Assembly (NCBI RefSeq): GCF_008831285.2
Contig: NC_045146.1
Location: 16,051,149-16,115,148 of the forward strand
DNA length: 64,000 nt
Reading direction: 5' to 3'
From: Nymphaea colorata
Lineage: Eukaryota; Streptophyta; Magnoliopsida; Nymphaeales; Nymphaeaceae
Shown here: positions 12,486 through 25,405 of the stretch, piece after piece
How the letters are laid out: every line of letters begins with the position of its first letter
Numbering within the stretch: position 1 is the first letter of the stretch
Program-made: the position numbers and the translations under genes
The notes under the pieces: model-generated
The model's database searches: none
Told to the model about the DNA's origin: nothing
What the model saw: the letters and a program-made list of their open reading frames with translations, nothing else

Positions 12486-15400
12486 GTGATCTGTCATGCT
12501 GTAATCTCCTGAATTGTCGTCGGGTCAGTTAGTTTTCTTGTTCGGGTTGTGACTGGTGTGGGATAGAGGCGTGGTTTGGCTTGCCATTATATTGCATGAC
12601 GGTTTGAGTTTTATTATGAACAATGCTGGAGAGGAGCAATTTAAATATTACGAATTATTGAGGTTCCGCCTCGCTTCATTTCTGTCAATGCCCTTTAATG
12701 GCCGTCGCATGTAAATTTTCTGGGTACTGTTGTACCTTGCCCTGATATCTTGGAACCAATGATTTCAATGTTGTCCTTTTGGAATTTGCAGTTTATTTCA
12801 CCCTCATATTGTTGGTAAAAGTGTCTTGTTCTAGGAAGTTTTTGATATAGATGCTGGACGCTGAACGGTGCTTTTTATTTCGGGAGTTATAGTTTTATGA
12901 ATTTTTATGTGGTCTCTCTGCAGTATCCTGTAATTGGAAATTGGCACCCTTGCTTCCCTGCAGGTTGGGTTCAGAGTATGTACGTTCTACGTTGAATTTT
13001 AGCAGATCTGCATTGTGAACTTGGGTGTGTTCTAATGGTTTGTCTGTGTTTTTGGTGCACTAAGTTTTTTTTTTTTTTCCCTCGTAGATGCAAGGTTTCT
13101 TTCTCTTAGGATGCCTGCAATGGAATTGAGCAAAACCATTTCAACAATTTTATAGAATGACCACAATTTCAATATTTTTCGCTTGACTCTATCGTCGTCT
13201 GTTTCCATTCTTCTTCCAATCTTTCCTTGTGGTGGCCCTGCGGGAAGCAGTTTTCCCAATTATGGCACGGTTCCTGACACAAGAAGACCATCTCCGATAA
13301 TTCACCTCCATTTTGAGATACGTACTGGTCTTGATACATGCTGTAATCTCTTGTCATATGAAATTACTAATTTCTGCAACAATGTTTGGGCTACGTGTTC
13401 TCACGGGAACCCGGACCCTTCCATCAAACTTGAGTATTTTGGTGGAAAGCTTTACCTTTTCCACAATTACCGTTGTATTATATTCGACAAGCATAGAAAG
13501 TAAGGGCCGCCTAAACTGACTATAAGGAGGCGGCAGTTCAAGTCCTGCCTGACAGAATGAAGACCAATGAGAAGAGGCTCGCCCCTCTGTGAGTCAGGGG
13601 ACATCTGTTTTTATGGGGGCTCGACACATCGATCTCCTCCCTTGGCCAAACATGAAATCTGTCCCGGTTTTTTAAGGTTATACAGATGGTAATGCTGGGT
13701 ATTTGTCATGCCTTACGTAACATTATCATGTCCTAGCTAGGTAAATTGATTTTGTTAATCTAATATGTATTTTAACACTGTAAATACTAATATTGTTAGA
13801 TAGAAAATGGCTTACGAAACAAATGATCTTGGCTTCACAACCAGGAGTGGAAGATGAATATCCTTTGTAATTACAAGTTGATCAATTTATTTAATGACCA
13901 AAAAAAAAAGCAGACGTACTAATGATATCAGCTGATTCTTTCTTGCGATGGTCGAATAAACATTTGTTGACTACAAAGAGGCCTAAATTCTTCGGTGATT
14001 ATTGAAAGTGTGAAGGCGATCATCGCAAGCCAGCCACAAGAACCAAGATTCACACTTCTAAGCATTTTCTTTTTAATGCAAGCTGGGATGACTTCATGCA
14101 AGGCTGAGGAACACTCAAGTCGCCGGTTCAGGTTTAGTATAGACACCGTTAATTTTTAATCCCTCACAATATAGTTTTGAGTCCATCCAATAAAATTTTT
14201 TACCCGCCTGAAAATATTGAAAACCGCTCTAAACATAAGGACCCTAACATGAGGCCGTGTGTTAGGGCCCCTGGACACTTGAAAAATGACACGTGTCCCA
14301 AAAAGGTAAAAATTGGAGAATGGAAAATTACATTTACTTCAAATGACAGAATTTTCCATTTCTTTGTGAAAAGTATCAAAAGTGTACTAGAGTATGCCAC
14401 TGCACACGCAATCCCCAACTGACCGTCTTCGGGAATGTAAAAAACTGTGAGCGCTGCTCACCGGCGGCCGATATTCGGCTAAAATTCCGTTTGAAGGAAA
14501 GGGAAAACAAGGACTCGAAACAAACAGCAGCCGCCCGCTGGTCCGTCTCCGTAAAAGTGTAACAACAGAACTTTTGCCCAAGGTCCCACTTTTAGTTGTA
14601 ATTTTAGAAATGCCCATCACATTTCATTTTTCTAGTTCCCACCGCCTCGTCGTTGAAAGCCGAAGCCCTTAATAATTAGCAAAAAGTAACGAAAGGTTTT
14701 TTAGTACTTTGTCATTTCCACTCTCTTGGGGACTAAGATATAAACAGATCCACCGTTTTTAGGTGGCAGGCATTGAACTGGGATCGCAGGAAGTTTCTAC
14801 ACTTTCTCTTGTTATATTTCAAAATGAGGAAATATGTATTCTTGTCCGTAACACATAGTCTCAGGTCTTGGACATAATATATAATATGATTTTTTAAATA
14901 AAAGTTAGCACTATAGCAAGGATATTAAAGCAATATTTTCAAATAATAACTAAATGAAGGGCCTCAAATGAAATTTTCTTCGGTACTTCTGGTTTCGCAA
15001 AGTTTGTTAAAAACATGGCGCTGTCGCCTTTCGTTTGCGACCGGGACAAGTAAAAAGAGAATTTTTTATATATTTATTTGTCCCAAAAAAAGTCCTATGG
15101 AATCAACACGCGAAGCGATGAGCTAAAGCCTTTTGACTTCTAAAAACTTTATTTACAAAATAAACGACACAACCCAAAACGTAATTATTAAGTTTTAATC
15201 AGTACTTTAATTGTATTATTAAAATAGCATTATTATATGTTGTTATTAGTTGCCAATAAATGTAAAGTATGCAATTTAAATATGTGAAAATACGTTGAAA
15301 CGGGGAGAGAAGAAAGGGGGAGCAGACAACCGTTGACATGGGACGTGGCATGCACGTCATGTCCCAACGTATGAAGGAGACAAGGTTCGATCGTCATCGC

Positions 15401-15597
15401 TTATATCCTCCAAGGTGTTTGACGGTGAGGTGAAAGAGGCTGCGATCCCGTCATCGGACTCGTCATCGAAAAAGAGGAGGAAGAAAAATGGATCGAAGCC
15501 GACCCCAATCCGTTGGCGTCGTCTCCTCCTCCCACCGCCACCGCCAACTCTCTGCAACTACTAGCCGTTTAGGAGCACCCAATTCAAATTCTCCCGC
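12486..15597. other. Intergenic region between MAGO and the CLT gene
   Basis: The first several hundred bases are likely the MAGO 3' UTR. Beyond that I see no gene. The stretch 13500-13640 has GC-rich, short-stem sequence including a T-arm-like GGCAGTTCAAGTCCTGCC, but no complete tRNA can be folded. The 250 bp before 15598 probably contain the CLT promoter and leader; no clear TATA box was chosen. Confidence 0.55.
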
Positions 15598-17864
15598 ATG
15601 GGCGCTTTGGCGCCAAGTCTAGCTCTCTGTCCCCCCGCCATCCGACTCCGCCCGTCCATATCCGTGCCCTCCATTCTCAGAACGAGGAGAGCCGAAGGGT
15701 TTGTGGGGAAGGGCCTCAGGGCTTGGAGAAGAAGGCATACTCCCATGAGATCGTCTGCCGAAGCGTTCGGAGACGCCGCTGCTGCTTCCGGAGGAAAAGG
15801 GGTAGATCTCTCGCGGATGCTTGCCACTTCTAATGGTGGTCGTCAGATAGTTCTGGCGTCCGCCGTGACGGTGACCTTAGCGGTGGCGAATCGCGTGTTG
15901 TACAAGCTGGCCCTTGTTCCCATGCAGAAGTATCCGTTTTTTATGGCGCAGATGACCACTTTTGGGTATGTAGGCTTCCGATCTGGAGCTGTGAATTCAG
16001 CCATCACCGATTTGGTCTTGCTATTGAATATTTTGTTTGGTTTTAGGGTTTTCGTTCTTGTTTTTTACTGGAATTTGTGAGAGAATTACGTCTTTGGCAA
16101 TTGGTTGTCGTCTTTACCGTTGCACGAGTTGAACTTCCGGAATTCTTTGCTGCATCTTGGAAACGATTCGATTATTTATATTTGATCTTTCCTGTTGCCT
16201 CTAAAGTTGTCGATGCGAGATGCGTACTGATTCATTTCTTTGAGCTAGAGGAATTTGAAAAAACGAGTGAACCTTTTCTTTTTCCCCCTTAAATATGCCA
16301 ACAAAATGATGAAGAGTTGTTGGTTCTATTTAACTCCTTGGATCCATCTCGAGTGAATGCCCGGAGGTACTGCTTTTCTAGCGAGAAATGTGGATTGATC
16401 TCATCGTTTCTGGTGGGAGACTCGATTCATGACTTTGTATGCTACTTTTCTTGTTACATGTCACAGATTTCGATTATTTTTGTTTCCTTTGCCTATAGCA
16501 CCGCCATTGCACAATTTGCTCCTGGTGTTCACAGATCTGCGTCTTACAATTCTTAGTTGGATACATCAGCGTCCATTTGCCACTACCATATAGGATTTTT
16601 CCTTCTTCTTTTTTTCGTTCTTTCTTCTTCTTTTGTTTTTGTTACTTACTGCATCCTTCCACCTGCCTCCCGCTGAAGCTGACAAATGATAACACCACCT
16701 TCCTCTGACTGACCTTCGTAGTTGATATCATCAGCTGGAGAAGACTTCCTTATCTTGTAGAGAACTTGTCTCTGGTTGTAATTCCAATTATTTTACCTGA
16801 CGACCTAAGACATTTAAGTGCACTGATATTTCTTGGCAAGTTTGTCATTTTCGTTGAAATCTTCGTTGTGCTTATATTATTATGATGTTTCATCTCTTAT
16901 AGAACCTAATGCTTCCTCCATAGTTCTACTTGTCTATCTCTTTGTCCACTCCTTCCTGCCTCTAAGTAGGACCATTACAGTTCTTCCACAGACGTTGTCT
17001 TAATGGATCATTATGTAGTCCAGACACTAATGTAATCGACTGACACTACTTTGTGCAGGTATGTTGGGATCTACTTTTCTATTCTTTACATTCGGCATCG
17101 TCTTGGCATTGTTACAAAGGAAATGCTTACTCTTCCTAAATATCGTTTTATGGTAATTGGTTTCCTTGAAGCCCTTGGAGTTGCGGCAGGAATGTCTGCT
17201 GGAGGTACACTGAACTACTTGACCATATAACAACTAACTAATAGCTTGTGCATTTTGCTTTCTACTTGTATTTAATATAAACACTCCTGAATCAGTATAT
17301 AATGCAAATACCAAGCTTCACAATCATTGTTACAGCTATTTCAGTGAGAATTTTATCTGACTGAAATCTTCGACAATGGATACTGAGCATGGAAACTTGT
17401 AAATAATTGAAGCAGTAACTTTTGCAAGTTATTTGTTAGAATACTAGTTTTAGCATTGGAAACATTCATTCATGTTTCGCTTCTGTCATTTGCACTTTTG
17501 CAGCCATGCTTCCTGGGCCAGCTATACCCATATTGTCACAGGTAATGTGGGTTATGCTCAATTTGTATTTAAGGTCATAATATTCAATTTATACAAAATA
17601 GCTGAATCTTTCTCTCTATTTGGTTTCTCAAAAATGCTCTTTTACCAATGTAGGTACTATCCTGTTTGCATTTGCAGCACTTTTTTCTGTTGACTAGAAA
17701 ACAAGAAAGGTATGGAGGAACTTACTATTAGGAATATGATTTGTATGCAGACATTCCTCGTGTGGCAGCTATGCTTTTCTTTCTTGATTTTGGGAAGAAG
17801 ATACGCTTTTAACCAAATACTTGGTTGCTTTCTTGTGGCTGCTGGAGTGGTTATAGCCGTGGCA

Positions 17865-17914
<50 letters not shown>

Positions 17915-20833
17915 TCCTCCCACCCCACCCCACTACAACCTGCACAGAGAAAACAAAACACACACAAGGAAAAGAAAAACTCTCTTTGAAGAAGGGGAAA
18001 GGAAACCTCCACATACGTCTTCGTTCAATAACTATACAAGCTTTATTACATAACATCCCCAACACAGGGTTGTTTGTGGCTGTACCATGGACCTGCCACC
18101 TATCCTGACTACTTTACTAAAATTACTGTGCTTAATTTACATTACTGTTCCACCCCAATAGCTATTAAATGGGTGGTCCCAAATTGAGACCTATCTCAGT
18201 CAATCCTTTTGCTAATACACATTGCCTTCTTTATTTAAAATTTAAATTATTGAAGGCATTTATTTTGTTTCTGTTAGTTGGTGTAAGTTTTTTGGTCAAA
18301 ATCGGCTACATAGAGTGCATATATTTAGAATGCTTTTTTCCTTACTGTTAAAAGCTGACCAGTCATTAAGAAACATACTTTTCATGATTTCATCTTTGAT
18401 GAATAGTTGGGTTTGACTCTTTCCTTCACCTCCAAGAAGCACCTTTAGTGATGTAGTGATATCATTTGCTCAAGCAGTTTAACTTGATGACAACTCGCTT
18501 TTAACCATTTATCTTATGTGACCTTTATGACTAGTTCCCCTGAATTATTTAATTTTGTTAAATTCCTCATAAGCATTTATAATCAGATAATTCATCCGTC
18601 AGATGCAATTCTCCAACTTAGTTTCAAGGTCAATTAGGTTACCTTCTTCAGTATCTTCTTTATTGCAGTGGAGCAAATGATGGACAGTTGCTGTCTCAAA
18701 TAAAGGTTATATGGCCAGCGTTGATGGTAGCTTCATCTGCAGTTCAAGCAGGTGCATCAATTCTCAAGGTTACAACTCCTGGTTATCTTTCTTGATTTTG
18801 GAACTTTTCTACTACAGGATAAAGAAGTGAAACTTAAATTTTATATTTTCTGTGCCAGGAGTTTGTTTTTATTGATGCTGCAAAGAGGCTTAAGGTATGC
18901 TTCTCTATCCTATTTCCCATAGGCGTCCAAGAAGATTTTAGTTTGTGCTTTACACAATCTTCCTGTCCTTCATCCAATTTCCTATACACATCCAAAATCT
19001 TTCTGGGGGTGCTTTAGACAAGGGACAGATGCTGGGTTTTTAGATTTTCATGTACAAAGCCAGCATGTCAATGTATTCCCTGAGACAAGTGTGGGAAATG
19101 CTAGCTTCTGTATTTCTCGCTTTTCTGATCAATGACTGTGTTGTTTGGATGCAGGGAGGACCTCTTGACATTTTTGTTGTCAATTCTTTCGGGTCTGGGT
19201 TCCAGGTGAATATTGTTATGCTGTAAGAATTTTCATATTCAGTTGTTCAAGCAAAGCTGTTGCTTGTGATTAATCTGTATGTTCCTTTGTCTGTCTATCT
19301 AGTTCTTTCGTGGCTATATTCTCATTGCCCTCTTCACAGGCACTTTTTGTGTTTTTTCTTCTTCCCTTCCTGTCAAACCTGAGGGGAATTTCGTTTGCTG
19401 AGCTTCCTGCATATCTGCAAAGTGGTGCTGCGTGCTTTATCAATGCAGATGCAAACATCTCAGGTGAGTTTATAATTGCTGTCAAGATTATTTCAATTGT
19501 TTATATGTTTTAAATCTTATTTTCATCATGTTTACCATGTATATGCACATTAATAGTGCAATACCATGTTAGTACTAGTTTTAGTAATCCTCTCTTTACC
19601 GTTCTTTACTATGTGACTTGTGTGATAAGGTGTATTTGTGTTGCTCCTCTATTTCATTCTTTCGGCCATTGCAACTTCGTTGATCAGAGGAATCATTTTT
19701 TCTCTTTCCTTTAGCATGAGATTGAATAAAAGCTTGAGCATCTGATACATGAAATGGTTATAGTAGCATATGGAGTTTGAGATGGAACCATGATAGGTCA
19801 CTGGTCATCTACTTAGGTAATATGAAATTCACAATTTGCTTTTCTCACGAGGACATTTGAAACATGGATATGTGATTTCCTTAGAAAGTTAGGACGATCA
19901 ATGGACAATGTGCAACATAAAGGGTATTGATTAAAGCTAAGCTTATTGTGTGCAACTTTTTGGTGACCTTTCTAGATAAGTAGCTGTGAGTTTCTTTATT
20001 GCATGATTAAACACCCTTAATATTTTCTGAAACTTTCAGGTTGTGACGGAGCTCCCTTGCTTCCCATCCTTTTCATGTCTGTGAACATTGCTTTCAATAT
20101 TTCCTTGCTTAATCTCTTGAAGACAACTTCTGCTCTTGTTGCTTCACTTTCAATAACTCTATCAGGTAACCCCTTGATCTTTTTTTCCCTCTTTGACAAT
20201 GTAATACGTAATTTGAACAATTAAGTAAATCAAACTTTTTGTGTTATTGAACTGGTTGGTTCGACTTGTCTTGCATTTTAGCGTATTTTTCACTCCATTC
20301 CTTTGAGTGCCTTCTTTTGAATGTCAAAGAGTGTGCCACAAATATCTTGAACTGTTTATCTTTGAATAATTTATTGCATAATGTGCAGATGAAAGGCCCT
20401 AGACCTAGAGATGTGATCCTGATAGTTTAATTAGTGGGAAACAAGTAATCTGCTACTTACCTTTTAATGTTTAGATGGTTTCTAGTTATCTTAGAAACAA
20501 AGTGGCCTATATCGCAACCACATTTTTACAAGAAAAAGAAAAGGTGCTTTTTCATGATGACTTTGATATGTAAGACCTTATCAAATATCCAGTGATTTAT
20601 ACACTTGTAAATTCAAACCTTGTCACGTATATATCTATATCTGTGACGCTTTTTAGAAGCTAATATTCTGTTTCTGTGCAGTGCCACTTTCTATTTACAT
20701 TCTATCACTTCCTTTGCCTTGGATCCCTGAAGGAGCGAGGCTGACCCCCTTTTTTGCTATTGGAACGATCATACTCGTATCAGGCTTGTTGCTGTACAAT
20801 CTTCCAAAACCCAAGGAGAACAAGGTTGACTAA
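15598..20833 (+). CDS. Chloroquine-resistance-transporter-like (CLT) plastid membrane protein
   Basis: Ten exons join in frame to 418 aa: 15598-15965, 17059-17204, 17504-17541, 17751-17866, 18669-18768, 18859-18894, 19155-19205, 19340-19463, 20040-20165 and 20682-20833 (stop TAA). The protein belongs to the drug/metabolite transporter superfamily and resembles plant CLT1-3, relatives of the malarial PfCRT. CLTs sit in the plastid envelope and export gamma-glutamylcysteine and glutathione to the cytosol. Residues 1 to about 65 are rich in R, S, A and P with few acids, as in a transit peptide. About ten hydrophobic segments follow, starting at QIVLASAVTVTLAVANRVLY. Recognisable family stretches are PMQKYPFFMAQ, LPKYRFMVIGFLEALGVAAG, AMLPGPAIPILSQTFLVWQL and DGAPLLPILFMSVNIAFNIS. 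The chosen stop follows LYNLPKPKENKVD; a splice at AAG/GTTGAC to a short extra exon is possible but not needed. Confidence 0.92.
17869..17912 (+). repeat. (CT)n microsatellite directly after a CLT splice donor
   Basis: Exon 4 of the CLT gene ends at 17866 with GGCAAG and the intron begins GTCTCTCT. From 17869 the sequence is an uninterrupted run of about 22 CT dinucleotides, followed by a C-rich tract. The donor lacks the usual A at +3 and G at +5 (GTCTCT). The exon junction itself is supported by frame continuity into SGANDGQ. Confidence 0.9.
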
Positions 20834-22960
20834 CATCAAATTAATTCACCAATTTTGAAATTTTTGTTGTTATTGTATTCTGCTCATAATTGAAGACTGA
20901 TCTCTTTGTGAAAATAAAGATATATGTGGCAATAACATGTGGAAAGGCAAAGTTGCCAATTAACATGAACAGTCTGCTACCAACAAATTTTGTTGCAGAC
21001 AATGGCTTTCAAGCAGTTGGTTCATATTGACAGATTTTTTGAGGGAGATGCTCAAGATCTGTGAACAACTAGGATTAAGGGTGTTCATATGACTCGAGTC
21101 TGAGTTCGTTGTTGAAACTGGTCTCTCTTGATCTGTCCTATGTTCATCCGATGCTTTAATAGAACTGAGCTTGTTAAATGTACGGAACGCCCGGTTGGTG
21201 CTAGCGAGCCAGGTCCCGTTGTGAATTTTGGACCAAGTGATCCATTTGAGCCCGGTTGAGTTTGAATTTAGTCCTTATACTTGAACAATCTTGCCTTAAT
21301 CAATAGAACTCATGTGAAGAAGGCGTGCAAGCGAAAGAAAGAGAGAGGAAAGGCGGTTGGGGAAGAGCGGAATTTCTTGGGGTTTACATCTGTCCTATCC
21401 TTTTATGAATTGAATTGATGAACTGCCGATACGATGAATCGGCAATTCAGCAGCCACACCGAATCAGTTATGAATTGGCAAAAATGTTAAATAATGTTTT
21501 TAAAAAGTTCATAACAATTACTAAGTTCTAAAAATAAGAAATTTCTTAATTTCCTGAGTACCTTTCCAGAGCAACCCCCTTTAAACTCTCCTACGGTAGT
21601 AAAGGAGTGAACGGAAAAGGCGTCCATTTTACAGTCTTTTAAATATCCTTCAACTTAAAAGTCTTTTATAAGGATGTGTTCTTGAAGGTGTGCTTGAATG
21701 TTGGAATCAAGTTCCTTGGCGACCATACACTCCACATTCATTTGAGAAGGCCTTCCATCCTGACCATACACTACACACTCAAACGGTGGAGGGCTACTTC
21801 GTTTGTTTCTGTTCGACTCACCCTCTGGAAGCCAGAAAGGAGAAGAGCAAAACGACTGAGCTTTCCCACCGCTATTCAAATACTCCAGAAATCAACCCAG
21901 CTCACTACATGTGGAGGGGCAGGTCAATCTTTCCACGGCTGGAAATTAGAACATGGAGGGAAAACAAACAGATATGTAAACTTATTAATAGATATACAGC
22001 AACAAGCTCTATCTTAAAGTCAAAACTGTCGGACAATATCTTGCGATAATAGGTCTTACGAACAAAAGAGAACAATTTTACTCGTTTTCGTTTAAATCAG
22101 CATCGTCAAACAAGTAGAACAATAGATATTAGTAACTCGTATATCATGACAGCCGGTCAGCAGATACTCCACAGCACTGCAAATGTTTCACCACTTGGCC
22201 AATCTGTTCCAGAGATGCGGCCATTTTTCACTGGTAGTAAAGCTCCAGCCTTTAATCAGTTGTAGCAGATTCAAAAATGTCCACAGCTATTAGCTCCTCT
22301 CTAACAGTCGAGATTCTGATACTGGACCTTGGAGGAGATGCCATTTCACCGCATCCTCTACATTGACAAAACATTTATCACCAAAAGCCACCGTAAGGAT
22401 ATATTTTAAATAACGAACAAAGAAACAGCTGTACCACGAAACATGACAAAGTGATGAGCAAAAGCGCCATCATGTGTGTAGGTGATATTATGCTGAATGC
22501 TGGTGGATGCAATAAACCTGAACAAGTCAAGTACTCTGGTACTCTCATATCTAAATTTCAGTTTAATTTCAACGGTTTTATACAGCTAGACATGACTTTC
22601 ACAAATCAAGCATCCTCTCTAGACAAGCAGCCATAAATGCTACCGACATCATAACTATTTTTGCACGAACAGGTGCAAATTTTTTAAAGTTGGAACTAGT
22701 TATCAAAGATGAAGTTAAACCAACCTTTATATAGAATGGAAAATACCAAGCTATAGGAAAAGAAACAGAAATCAAAAGGATCAATGAGAAACAAATAACA
22801 AAACGACCAGAAGATGTATGTGTCATAGTCACGGCACAAATGGGCATCATTTAATTGGAAACTAATATTAAAATGTGACCGGTACAGGCTTTTTATGCTT
22901 AAATTTTGGATCAAATTAGAGAATTAAAGTCATGCAGGTCTCTACAATTAAATCATCAAA
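20834..22960. other. Convergent intergenic region between CLT and neuroguidin genes
   Basis: This holds the 3' ends of two convergent genes and probably both 3' UTRs. Frames at 21655-22049 on either strand have no family signature. A short direct repeat, GACCATACACT, occurs at about 21720 and 21769. No RNA gene is seen. A further C-terminal exon of the neuroguidin gene cannot be excluded here but none was found. Confidence 0.5.
20913..20918 (+). promoter_or_regulatory. Candidate polyadenylation signal of the CLT gene
   Basis: AATAAA about 80 bp after the CLT stop codon, in a T/A-rich 3' region. The motif is visible; its use is inferred. Confidence 0.35.
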
Positions 22961-25405
22961 TTATACCTTGCGTTTCCCAAAATTTTTCTTGCCTTTCACA
23001 TCAGCACCGCCTTTCTTCTTCTTGCTCTCCTTTGCTTCAGCAGGTAATAAACCAGAAACCTCATGATAGAAATCATCTACCAATCCAAGCAGCCTAAGAG
23101 AAGAAAATGGCAATTAGCCATCAATGAAAAATTTTAGTGCTAGAGGCAAAACAGCCAAACGCACTATGAATATTAAACCACCCACAAAATAGATTTTACA
23201 GCTATATATAGCTTGTTGCAGCCTTAACAAGGGGCACAATAACAGATTACCTAGAAGCCTAGAAAGAATATTTAAGTACAGACTATATGACTTTGTACCC
23301 ATTTCTAGCACGTTTCAGTTGCTTTATCTTCTTTTTTTCCTCCTTAGAATATGGAACACGTACAAAATTTTCCTCCTCCATGTGTGCACGCTCTTCCAAC
23401 TTTGCCTTTTCTCTGATGAAATCTCTACTTTCATGCCAACCGCTTGTCCTCACCTGTCAGTATGATTGTAAAGGAAATTGCTTAATCAGTGAAACGTTAC
23501 AGCTAGAGAAAAGCAGCATTAGCAAGAGTATGAAACCCAGGACCCCTGGAATAACTAGAAGCGATGAAGCATTCAATTATCCAAAAGAAAGATAGTCATG
23601 AAAATTTACTTCTTCTGGCTTTCCTTCCAACTCGTTCATCATTTCCTTCAAGAAGGAACTATGTGATGCTTGCCTCACTGCTTCTTTCTCCTTTCTCAAC
23701 TCTGTCCTCTTATGTTTTGAGCTGTGCCCCTCATCCATGCTAGTAGGAGCAATCATAGGCGGACGGTACAGGCCCTTCCCATCCTAAATTTCCATGATGT
23801 AAAAGGTCAAGGGATTACAGTGAAAATGTGAAGCACAAAGATAAACAAAGGATAAACTCAAATTACCTGGGCAGCCTGATCAATCTTACTGACAATCATA
23901 TCTGGGTTAGGCTTGTATTGCAATGGATTATCTTTATCCTCACTCTCCTTCACATCAGGGGCCACCATTCTAGATCCACTATTAGCAGCTCTCATCAACT
24001 TCTCTACTTGATATTGAAGTTTCTTGTCGATAGGACGAACCTGAAACCATTAGCTGAGAATTTGTAAAACAGCCAGAGTCCAGGAAACAGAAATAAGTTG
24101 TATCTGACATTCATGATTTCTTATGTTCAGAACCATATATAGAAATACATTCACAGGCCCAAACTGAAGAGTACAGCCTAATTGCTTAAAAATTCAGTAT
24201 CTTTACTGGCAGTATTTCATGCAGATAGTAGAAATCTCTTAAAAAAAACCTTAGAATTTGCAATAAATTCAAAGAAGTTCAAACTTCAAACAACAAGAAT
24301 CTCTAAGGTTGCGAATTGCATACAAGAGTTCCTTACTTCTACCTGGCTAAGGAGTAAGGAGAAACTAGAAAGTTGTTGGTCCTCCCTTAAGAACATCAAA
24401 TCAAAATTTATGAAAAGGTGGGCACTGAAACACAAAACTCCTTCAGCATGTTTAGACTTTAATCATACGTTAGATGGACAGTCATAAATTAGAGCACTAT
24501 ATGGTGTCAGCTCTCTAGATAGGTCACAGGAAACTTAGACATTGGGGTCGGAGGAACAGGCCCTGGAGTCCTATTTGTTGGCCGGGCAATTAAGTCTTCC
24601 AACCTGGGGCAGTTTACCCATGTAAAATAAATAATAATAATTCAGGTATCAATCTTATCTACACTCATAAACGTGAAAAGGTGACTTTTGCTATATGTAA
24701 ATAAAAATATTCACATGTGTAAAGATATGCCTTGCAAATGTGTACTTGAAAATGAGCTGAATGTAAAATAGCTTTCACTTATCCATTAGAAACTTAAGCT
24801 AAAAAGAAGAGAATCTGAATCTTACCTTCTCCAAGAACAGTCTGGATTCCACAAGGCTACGGACAACAGGGTGATCAGAAACTGAGAGACCCTTTGCCTT
24901 GAGAAGTGAATAATAAATGATTGATTGGCAGTAACTGAGGAGCAGCAAATACTTCACATCGAGGTAACTTATACCTTCTCTAGTTGGGAAAATATTCTCC
25001 TTAACCTAAAACAAATTGCATTCACGTATCCACACAAACAAATAAATTCAATCAAATCAACCAACGACATTTTAATCAATCTACTTTTTCTTATTTAATT
25101 TCCAGAATGAGCAAAAAAACTGACCTTTTCCATGAGTGCTTGCACTTTGCTCCTAACCGTATCCAATCCTTCCTTCATTTCTTTTAGTAAACCCACCAAT
25201 TGTGGGCCATCTCTGTGAGAGAGCCATTTAGCATCAGAACAGAGCCAAATGCAATCACATGCCTAAGTTAATAGGCATATCATGACTTCATGCAGGAATC
25301 AAATTTGAAAAGATTATCCAACTACCTCTTTATGATTTCCTCATGGGTAGTGCCCAGTTTGAAGATATTTGCTACCCCCTGTGAAGAGGTGGTTGCTTCC
25401 TCCAT
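22961..25405 (-). CDS. Neuroguidin/Lcp5-like Sas10/Utp3/C1D family protein
   Basis: Seven minus-strand exons join in frame to 327 aa: 25405-25326, 25212-25125, 25005-24826, 24040-23867, 23783-23610, 23453-23299 and 23093-22961. The family binds the small-subunit processome (yeast Lcp5 and Utp3) and acts in early 18S rRNA processing in the nucleolus; animal neuroguidin also binds eIF4E. The Sas10/Utp3 domain spans residues of about 28-116, with KEMKEGLDTVRSKVQAL and YLDVKYLLLLSYCQSIIYY, followed by LRLFLEK-type residues and RPIDKKLQYQ. DNPLQYKPNPDMI and GKGLYRPPMIAPT are typical of the neuroguidin branch. The C-terminus is basic (KKKKGG, KGKKNFGKRKV), as in nucleolar proteins. The last codons KRKV-stop are read straight through a GTATAA that could be a splice donor, so the extreme C-terminus is less certain. 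Confidence 0.93.

Noticed and set aside
13500-13640. T-arm-like GGCAGTTCAAGTCCTGCC suggesting a tRNA
   Set aside because: The stem mispairs at the second position, no matching acceptor or anticodon arm could be folded, and no promoter boxes line up.
17657-18065. Arg/Glu- or Ser/Leu-repeat frames on both strands
   Set aside because: They are translations of the (CT)n microsatellite inside a CLT intron.
22936-22960. A 25-nt intron that would extend neuroguidin with RPA-stop
   Set aside because: A 25-nt intron is below the size that plant spliceosomes handle; direct read-through to KRKV-stop is simpler.
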